Assembly: GCF_033115175.1 (NCBI RefSeq)
Contig: NC_084847.1
Coordinates: 51,097,612-51,161,611, forward strand
Direction of reading: 5' to 3'
DNA: 64,000 nucleotides
From: Lepus europaeus
Lineage: Eukaryota > Chordata > Mammalia > Lagomorpha > Leporidae
In this document: positions 41,001 through 51,300 of the stretch, piece by piece
Layout of the letters: the number at the start of each line of letters is the position of its first letter
Position numbering within the stretch: the first letter of the stretch is position 1
The notes under the pieces: model-generated
Seen by the model: the letters and a program-made list of their open reading frames with translations, nothing else
Told to the model about the DNA's origin: nothing
The model's database searches: none
Translations under genes and position numbers: made by a program

Positions 41001-44000
41001 AGGGGGCTCAGGGGTGCCTCATCGCCACCCCGTGCCTTGCTGGGTTTCCCCTCACAGGTGCTGAGCCTGAGGGACCCCTCCCAGGGCCCTGAGCGCGCAG
41101 GTCACAAGAGAGCAGAGGGCCTGAGGACACCAGTCCCCTAACAGTTCAGGCCACCCCATGGGCCGGAGGTCTGAGTGTCTTTCTCCTGTCCCCTCCCCCA
41201 CCAGGCAGCACCTGTTGTGCCGAGTGAGGGAGCAGGGGAGGGGTGCCAGTGGCTGATGTCGTGCCAAGACAGTCTTGCCAGTGAGTTATGTCTTCCCAGC
41301 TGCACCGTCAGGGCTATGGATCTCTGTGGGCGAGTGCGTGTGTGCACGTGCATGGGCACACGCGTGCAGGTGTGCTTGCATGTACTGTGTACATGTAAGC
41401 ATGTGTGTGCACGCATGTGCGTGAGTACTGTGTACATGTAAGCATGTGTGTGCACACATGTGCGTGAGTCAGACCCCTGCGGGACTGACCTCCCTGGTCT
41501 CCTTGGCTGAGATGTGGCTTCCATACCCAGGTTTCCTAACCCCCACGGGAGATACTTGTGCTGTCCTAGGCCCCGCCTCTGACTGACCCCGCCCCCCAGT
41601 GCCTCCTGAAGCCCCCCTGACTTACCGGGCAGCTTGGGGGCCTTGATGGGGTACCCCAGAGGGACTCCAGGCTGCTGGCCCCCAAAGGGCCCGACCCCTG
41701 CGGGAACCAAGCGAGCAGCCTCAGAGCCCAGCTCCTGGGGCCCGCAGCTCCCGCTTCTTAAGCCTTCCACCTGACCCTGCAGCTTCTGCTCCGACCAAAT
41801 GAGCTCCCTGCCCCCCAAGCATCCGGCCTGGAGGCCTTCCCAGTGTCTCTGTCCTGGGTCAGCCGAGCACTCCCCAGCAACAGGCCACTTCCGCCAGGAA
41901 GCTACGGGGCTTTCTCTGTCCAGGGGACTTGGGCTCCCCGTGGGCCTGCAGTCCTGGCTGCCCTTGGCAGAGACTGGTGGCTTTTCTGGGTCATGTGGGC
42001 TGTTTCGCAGGTAGGGGACAAGGGACAAGGGCTCCTGCCTGTTGCTCCTCCCTCCTACGGGGTGGGGGGCTGTTGTGCTCACCTGGGATTCCAGCAAAAG
42101 CTCCTCCAGCACCTGGAAGGACAAGGAACCAGCTGGCGCCAGGGGCTCAGGCTGCGGCACATGGCGGCATGGAGGGGCCAGTGCTCCCGGGTCCCCTGGC
42201 TCACGCTGCCCTGACATGGGCTCTGGGGTCTCTGGTCAGTGTCTGTCCATCGTGGCCAGCGGGGCCAAGGCTGGGACACACCAGGTGCCCACCCAGAGGG
42301 CTCCCAGCCCAGCCCAGCCCAGCCCAGCCCGCTGCATACCTGGGGCCTTGGGCTTCACTCCTGTGCCAGTGGGAACTCCAGGGAGCACCCCAACTCCAGG
42401 AAAGCGAGCTCCTGGGGGGAGCAGAGGGGAGTCAGACAGTGAGGGCTTGGAGGGCCCGCGGGGAGTCGCACAGCTGACTTCCCTCAGCACTGATCGTCTA
42501 GGACAGGCAGGGCTGGCTAGCCTGTCCACCCCCTCCCCACCCCCGCCCCGCCCCACCCTGCACGCTGGGGCTGGGCCAGGAGTGGGAGATGGGGCCCAAT
42601 TGTCAGCACATCTTGCACCGTGGCCTGAATCTGGGCTTTTTGGGGAATTCAGGAGGTCATGTGTTGGGTGGGGCGGCTGGGGAGGGTGTCGATCTGAGGG
42701 GTCCCCTGTGGGGCAGGCTCGCTAGGGCGGGGTAGGGTGCTCCCCGGTGACTCATGGCATTTGGGAAACAGCTGGCCACACTGGGGACTCATTCTGTCCT
42801 CCGGGACCCGCCTCAGGGTTTGAGCCCGGGGTCAGGGCTTGGGTGGGGCTGGGGGAAGCTGCCCTTTGTTGGGGGGGACGGTGACTAGGACTTGATGTCC
42901 ATTTAGCCTGGGTGCTGGGGCCTTGGGAAGCACTGCTGGCTGGGGCCCGTGGCCTCTGGTGGCCTCTGGTACAGGGAGGGCGGGGACAGGGCCCTAGAAG
43001 GTCCTCCTTCTCACCTGTGCCTGGAAGCACTCCTCCTGGGTACACACCTGGGAGCCCCACACCTGCAGCCGGAGGAAGAAGGAGGCTCAGCCCCCAGGGA
43101 CCCCTGCCCAGCCCTTCCTACGCAGGCAGCGTGGGGGCAGCCAGGGACACGCGTGGGGCGGCCACGGCTCCCCTCCACCAAGTGCCCCCCACCTCCCCGA
43201 GTCATCTGCCAGCCCTTCCCGCATGTGGATCTCTCTCTGTCTCCTGCAGCCTGTTTACACGGCCCCTGGCCAGCCCACCTCCAGCTAACAGCTTCCAGAT
43301 GTCCCCTCCCCACTGTGTGGACCCAAGCAGCCTTTTGTTGAACCTGAAGTCACTTCCTAAAGGGCTTGGCGCAAACGAGCACCAGATGCAGGAGCGGGGG
43401 ACCACGCTGTGGCCAGCTGGGGGCCGTCCACCCCGACTCTGTGTCCTGTGCCTCAGTTTCCCCACCTGCCTGCCCCAGGGCCTGTCTCTGGGGACGGGGG
43501 AGGGGTGTCTTTTTTTTTTTTTCTGCTCCAAGATCCTGGGAGAAGGGAGTGGCAGCCAGGGCCTTCCGTCCCCATTCCACAGATGCAAGTATGGGCCTGG
43601 CCATTCTCCACCCTCTGCCGCTACCGCCCCAGGGCCTGTCCTCCCCACCCCCATGCCCCCCACCTGCAGTGGCCAGGGAGGCTCTGTCCCTTCCTGACCT
43701 CTGCCCTCCCACCCCGAGGATTCTGCACTGACCCGGCACTTTCCCCGGTTTCGCTCCAGCTCCAACTCCAACTCCGACCCCCGCCCCTGGCTGAGGCACC
43801 ACAGCACCTGGTGAGGAAGTGAACTGGTCACAGATGGCTCCCCCAGGGCCTGCAGCCTGCCCCCTGGGGAACTCAGGTTCGGCCACCATACCTGTGGACA
43901 CTCCCAAGCCACCAACACCAGCCACGCCACCAAGTCCTCCAATACCGCCCAGCCCAGCACCTGCAGAGCCGGGGAGGGGCCGGGAAATTAACAGAGCCCT

Positions 44001-47000
44001 GGGATCCAGCCCAGCCACCAGGCAGAGTGCTCTGGGACCTCTGCCTCCTGCCAGCTGCCCCTCCGTGAGCCCCCTGGGGTGGGAGAAGAGGGTCCTGCCC
44101 CAAACAGCACCACGTACCGGCCTTGGCAGCTTTATAAGCTGCGGCAGCACCTGCTGGTCCACCAGGCACCAGGGCTCCCGGAAAGGCACCTCCAGGGAAG
44201 GCACCAAGCCCTGCAGGAGGGAAGACCGGGTGAGGCCCTTGGCAGCCGCACAGGGGGAGGGTCCCGAGCCCCTGCCCCACTGGGGAAGCACACTGGGGCC
44301 AGATTCACTGCAGCAGATGGCTGCGTGCAGCCTGACACAGCCCCCGGAGGGCTGCCTCCCTCCAGCCCTCATCACATAGAACAGCATCACTCCCCAGTCT
44401 GTGCCTGGGACAGCTCACAGCCCATACCCCCTGACTGCGTGCCCCCTACCCCCGCCCAACACTGGGCAGCCGCTCTGAGCTGGCCTTGGGGGCTGCCTCC
44501 CGGAGGGACGCCTTGCCTCAGTGCTGATACCAGTACTAACCTGCGCCGGGACCGACCCCCGCCAATCCTCCAGGGCCTGTGGGAAGACACAAACACAGAT
44601 AAGGAGAGGCTGGTGTGCACCTGCTCTCTGGGCCCAGGGTGAGGAGGGACTCATGGAGTGGGGGCAGGGACCTGGCAGCGCGGCCACCGGGGGCCCGAGT
44701 TTGCCCCTAAGTCTTGGCTGCCCAGACCATGATGAACAGAAGAGCAGCCACGGCTTCCTGAGCAGCTACTGCGTGCGGCTCCCTAACCAGCCTGGGCCAG
44801 GCCTGTGTTACCCAGGCCAGCTCTGCCCGCTCCTGCTACCTCCTGGCAGGTGCACCCAGACTCCGCCCCCTCCCCTGCACCTATACCCAGGAGCCCTGTC
44901 TGGCCCCCACCGTCTGTCTGCCCTTCCGTGCAGCCTGCCCTGAAGTCCTTGCTTCAAGGGTGAGTAGACACGTGGGTGCCTCTGGCTCCCTCCCTGCCAC
45001 ATCTGGGCCCGATCACAGCCTCTTTCCCTTTGGGAAAGCTCTGGCCCCGAGTGCTGGGCCATCAGGTTGGAGTTTGCAACCACGCCAGGTTTGTTACGTG
45101 CGAATCTTTCCTGCAAATGCCAGGGTGCTGAGCCCCAGCTGCGAGCGCTCTCTCTGTCTCTCTGGGGACTGGCCTGAAATACGGGGCCTGCTGGGCACTC
45201 CCTGCAGGGGTCCACCTGGCTTCCCATGGGCAGGTAGGGTCCCCTCCTACTCATTTCCTACCTGTGTGCCTGGGCTCTGGGAATCTCAGCCAGCCCCTCG
45301 GTAAGAGGGGTCTCTAACCCCAGGTGCGGTGCTGCAGGCAGGGCCCCGGGAGGGTCCTGTTCTCCCCAGCACCGCTGTCTTGGCCCTTCCTGGCCCTGTC
45401 AGTGGCTTCTCAGAGCCAGGCCTCTTTGCCCAGCTCCCAAGTGGCAGGGGACACACTCAGATCTTTCCCGTCCACAGAGACAGGGTAGAGAGGGTGTGGG
45501 CTGAATAGGAGGAGGGAGGAGGCTGGGACGGGGTTGGGGGCCAGGCCTTGCGGGGTGGGGGCGGCGGAGGCAGCCCCTCAGAGGTCCTCTGCCCCTTTGC
45601 CACCATCCCGGGGCGTGGCCAGCTCCACCTGCGCCTGGCCCACTTCCTTCCGACTCACCTGCCCCAAAGGCCCCAGGAATTGCAGCACCTGGAAAGGAAG
45701 AGAAAGGGGACTCAGAGCTCTGGGTTCAGATCCCACAGCCCTTAGCCACTCTCCATGGGCCCAAGCTGGTCACGTGGCCTCCTTGTGTCCCCTCCCTTCC
45801 CGGGAACCAGCAAGCTTGTGAGCAGAAAGCACCTACTATGTGCAACGGGCCAGGGCGCACAGTGGGTGCCCGCTGGCTGCTTGCCGCCCTTGTCCTCACC
45901 CCTCTCGGTGGGCGGCTGCCTCCAGCTGGCACAGGGGTGTGGGTAGTGCAGGCGCCCAGCTGCCTGGCCCCCCGCTGAGAGCCAAGGCAGGGCGGGGCCA
46001 GCCCGAGGCGCCCATGGGGAACAGCAGCTGCCAGGCCACCCACCCTCTATCGCCGAGGGATTAATTGTTCCCAAGTACGACACTCACAGCCTGTGCCCCA
46101 TTCCATCCTGCCTGGGCAGGCCCGGATACCCCCCCCCCCGCGCCTCCAGCCCGGATGTGGGGAGCTTTATGGGGGGGCCCTCAGGCTGAAAGATGACCTC
46201 AGCAAGGTCATGGAAGCCAGCCCCCTGCCTGGGGACAGCGCCCTCTTCATTAGAACATGCCCTGCCTTTAGTCCTCCACTCTGAGCTGGAAGTTCTTTCC
46301 GAAGTCTAACTTAGATCTTCCATTAAGAAAAACTTGATGCTAGCAACCATCTCAGTGGAATCCGTTCTCCCTCTGATGTTTAAACACAACCAGCCCCGGG
46401 TCCCCCAGTGCGACTGGGACCAATCTGTGCGCCCTCCAGCTGCGCAGCCATGACCCCCACAGTCAGGATCTTTGAGGCTTTGCCCAGGCGTCCAGACACA
46501 GCTCTGCCCACCAAGCCCTTCCCTGTGTCCCCTCCGCTCCCCGCCCCTCACCATCAGAGGCTCTGCTGGGAGCCCGCACTCTGTAGGAAGCCAGGATACT
46601 GGTTCCGGCAGCAAGTGGCAGCGCGCCCCAAGGACTCCCGGCCTTGCAGACCCTGGCCCGGGGACCCAGCTCTTGGCCTCCCCCGTGGCCCCAGCCCTGG
46701 GGTTTCACAACCCAGATGGGCTCTCATCGGGCCGGAGAATCTGGGTCTCTCAGATTCATTTGCGCTTGGATCATCGGCCATCAGGATTTCGTAAGAGCTG
46801 TTGGACATGCAAACTATGTCCCAGAGCCTGGGGCTTTGGAGCCAGGGCGCACAGCGTGGGGTGGGGGTGCCGAGCCCACATGGGCTACAGCTCACACAGA
46901 CAGGGGGCCGTGCGTCTGGCCAGAGACGCCACTTCCTCCACCTGCTCCTTGGCCACCAGGGTTTCCCCCTCCTTCCCGAGGTACATCCCCTGCAGCTTAG

Positions 47001-48312
47001 TGGGGTCCCTGGTGGCAGATCCCAGCACCGTGGGCGAGGCCAGGCTAGCTCCAGCCACACCTTCTTACTGGAAAACACCATGGACTGGACACAGCTGGAA
47101 AGGGATTGGGGCCAGGGTCAGCGCTCAGCCTGGACTTGGGGCTTGGCTCAGTCGGGGTTCAGCCTGAAACCAGTGCTGAAATAAAACAGCTTGGATTGAC
47201 ATCAAGGTCAAGGCTGCCTGGGGTCTTGGCCTGGGGTTAGACAGGGCTTGGGCTGGGGCCAAGGGTCAGGGGATGATCCGGGTGGAGTCTGGGGACTGCC
47301 ATCTCCGTCTGAGCCCCTAGAGACTCATTTGAGAGGCACAGGGACCGTGAGACCCTCACTCCCCATCTCTGTCTCCAGCCCCAGAGCTGTGTTGGAGGCC
47401 CAGGACGAAGCAGCAGCAGGTGCACCTGGGGGCCCTGGGATAGTGCTCGGATGCTCCTTACAGCAAGAGGAACGCAGCCACCTCCAGCCGGTGTCCCCGG
47501 CTGCCACCTGCTGATACCTGGGCCTGTCTCTGCCCACACCTCCCTTCCTTGCTCCTGCCAGCTGGGTCCCTGGCTAGGCCCACACCTCTGCTCTGTTGGC
47601 CTGTCTCAGTGCTCCGAGGCCTCAGGTCTTACCTGGCCAGGCCTTACCTGGCAGGGTCTTACCTGGCTTGGGTGGTTTGCCTCCAGGCCCCAGCGCTGTA
47701 CAGGAAAGAGATGGTGGTGAACAGGGAGCTGCAGCTCCCCGGTCTTTCCACCTATCTACCCTGTCCCCCACCTTGCAAGGGGCTGTAGATCTTAGGTCCC
47801 AGGGCTGCAAGGCAGGGGCCTGTGCCGCAGACACAGAGCCACTGCAAGCCCAGCTCTGCCTCTGGGCTGTGGTTTGCCCTAGCCCAGCCAGCCCCAGGTT
47901 CTCAGTCTCAAAGTGGGACAGGGACACACGCTGGCTTAGCACACAGGGTGCTGGGGCTCAGGCAATACCCCCCAGGGCACACTCGGTGTGTGAAATGCAG
48001 GACACCCCCCCTACCCCAATGCTGGAGGCTTGGGCCTCTGGGGGTCTCAGGTCTGTGGATGTACGTGGGCTGGGAGCACACCCAGACCCCTTCAAGTTGG
48101 GATGCTGTGCTCACCTCCTCCTCCCAGGCCTCCGAGACCAGCTCCTGTGTTGAGAGATGGCGAGAGAGAGTGGGGTGGAGAGAGAGACATCAATACCCCT
48201 GACAGCGAACCTGCCCCTCTCCATCCACAGTCCCATCATCAGGAACCTCAGCTCCATGCCCTCCAGGGGGTCCTATCTCTGCGAACCTCCATCTGTACAT
48301 GTGTTCTTTTTA

Positions 48313-48349
<37 letters not shown>

Positions 48350-51300
48350 GGATTCACTTCGAGTGGAACTGACAGTGCCAAGACCGTGCCCGCCTCCCAA
48401 CAGCCTCTCGGGCGCTCTGTCTCATCTTCCAGAGAACACGCCCCCCCAGGAGTGTCATGTGACATGGAGGGTGTTTTCAAGGGGGCTTGGCCGGGCACGT
48501 GAGCATCCCGAATCTCTGCAGGGTTAGAATGCGTCATCAGGACCACGGACCCCGGTCTGCCTTACCTGGAAAAAACCCCCCTCCGGGAACTCCTCCCGGA
48601 ACTCCTCCTGGAACTCCACCAGGCACAGCCCCCGGGACCCCTGGGAACAAGCAGAAGGAATCCTCTGTTAGCTACAGCCCGGATGGGGCTCGAACAAGCT
48701 GTGGTGGCTGCTTACCAAGTATTTTCTCCCAAGGACCCAGCGAGGTAGGAGGAGTAGGGTTCACTCTGCTGGTGCTGGTACCTGGGGGGAATCAGGCTGA
48801 GAGGGTTTGGAGGCGGGGGTGGGGGGGTACGCCTGAGGCCACCCAGTTGTAACAAGCTGGAACCTGGGTTCGAATCCAGGTCACTCCTCTGAGTCTGATG
48901 GTGGTGGTGGAGGAGGGATGTCTTCAGCCGGGGAGAGGGCTCCTGCTCAGGGCTGGGTACGAGCACTGGGCAGCGAGCAGCAGGGGCAAGGGTCAGTGTG
49001 GCGGGAGGCTGGGTCGCAAGTGTGAGTGGCCAGGACGTGGCAGGTGCTGCCAATAGGGCCGCCGTTCCCACACTTCGAGGAGCCGTGCATGAGCTCAGCA
49101 CCCTCGGCTGCCGGGCAGCCGAGCCTGGGCGGGGCGCTGGCCGTCTGACACCCGGCTGTCTTGGGAGGCGCCGCGGGGGCCCCAGAGGGGGGACACCGTC
49201 AATGAGCGAAGTGCATAGTTTGTTTCCTAACTCACTGGCCAGGGCAGGCGAACATCCTGGCCAAGGTCACGAGTTCAGGTCCATGCATCAGTGAAGCTGT
49301 CCCTGGGGAGATGCTGGCCCCACACCCAGCCAGGCCTGCGCTGCTGTCATGGCAACACACAAGGCCTAGATCCATCCCAGAAGGCTCCTGACCTTGACCT
49401 TGCTCCACAGAGGGGCTGGCGGGGCGTGCGCACAGGGCGGGGTTGGAGCCTGGAGTCGGGCAGCCATGCAGGGCGCCCGGGGAGGGGGGGGGCCCATGCA
49501 GCCAGATGGCCGGCGACATTACACATAGGGCTGGGCTACCACCAGGCTGTCATGGCCACCGCCTCCCAGGGCCCAGCCCCCCTCCCATCCCCCAGGGACT
49601 GGGGTGTGCCCTGCCAAGTTCACATGCAGCCTGCCTTGGCAGGTGGTGAGAGCAGGGGGCTCGGGCCACAGCCCTCTGGCTTCTATTCCTGGCTCTGCCG
49701 CCTTTTACCACCTGTGTGACCTCGGGCCAGTCGCTTAGCCTCTCTGAGCCTGAATTTTTTTTTTTTTCCAGCATGAAGCTGTGTCCCCTCCTGCCCCTGG
49801 CATGTACATGGTTTCTCTCTGTTCCCACATCGTTGCACGGTACATGGCCCAGGGCCAAGTATACAGTAGGTGCTCAATAAATGGTGGTGATAGTGGGCAG
49901 CAGGGAGGTTGCCTGTGGACCCAGGTCTGACCTGCTCCATCCCATCCCCACCTGCCCTAGGGCTCTGCCTGCTTTGGGTTTGTCGAGCCCTCCAGCCTGG
50001 GGCTCTGCCCGCCTGTACCCCACCTGCGGCCAGCCCCCCTCTAGGGAAAGACTTCTCTTCTCCCGGCTCAGTGAGTCAGATCCCAACAGCGCCCGCCAGC
50101 TCCACGCCCGCGCCGTGACAGCCCTGGAAATGGGAGCTTTGCGTGCCTGTTTCGCAGCTGAGTGGCTGCACAGGACCCCGTCCGTGTGTTCCAGGCCCGG
50201 AGAGCTGAGAGCCCCACCCGCCAGGAGCTGTCCAATCCCCCCCCCCCCCAGCCACCCTGGACCCCTGGCGTGAGCGGGCAGCCTGCTCCGGGAATGCCCC
50301 TCGCTGCCCCCCCAGTCCCGCCTGTGCGCCACAGCTCAGCCCCGCTCTCCCTGCTGCTTCCTTTGAGCCCCCCTGTGCCGCTCGGCTGGCGCTGGCCCGG
50401 AGCCGCTGTCCTGGAACGCACTTGTCTTGTTTTATGTGGGTTTGGCTCGTTCCGCCACCAGTCCAGGGGTGGAACTTGTTTCTTGCCTCTCACAGCCACA
50501 ATCCTCCACTCCCCCAGCAATCTTCCGCACGCCTCACTCGTGCTCCTGCTTGCAGACCTGTCGCGACGGGGAACTCACTACCTGGCAATGCGGTCAGCTC
50601 TGTCTTCAGAGAGCGCTTCCTCCCGTGGAGGTGGAACCTGCCCCTCTGTTTGTCTGCTTCTCTCTGCCCCAGCCCCTCCTCTCATCCACTGATACCCCCC
50701 AACCTCGACCTATGTTTCAAGGTCGAATGTAAAGGTCACTTCCACCAGGAAGTCCTCCTGGATTTCCTGGGGGGGGGGGAGGCTCCTCTAGGCCACCCCA
50801 TCTTCTTTCCTGTTGGCTTCTGTCACACGTATTTACAGCCACCCCAGCCAACAGACAAAACACAGAGTGAATAACCCCAGGGAGAATTCAACCTTGGAGA
50901 TGTCTACTAGTTCCCGGGATCCAGCCATCTGAGTTACAAATTCTGAATAAGAGAATACATTTTTTTTTTAAAGAGCATTCCCACGGTCCTCTGATTTGAT
51001 GCATTTTTGGCAGGCGTGACATTGCTGGAACCTTCCGCCGGCCCCTGGAGGTGCACAGCTTTGCAGCCAGAGAGATGAAGCGCCTGGCTCGGGACCTGCG
51101 GCTCAGCCCAGTCACAGGCAGGTCCCTCTGCCTGGGGGCCCTGGGCTCCCACTTCAAAGACCTGGGAGAAGCATGTTTGGGATGGAGCTGCGGGCCAGTG
51201 GGCCACAGCAGCAGCGGCGGCTCTGCCCAGCCAGCATCCAGGGGACCAGTTTGGCAAGATAAGCCGTGTGTTGCTTGCGTGAACAGCCTGCCAAGGGCTT

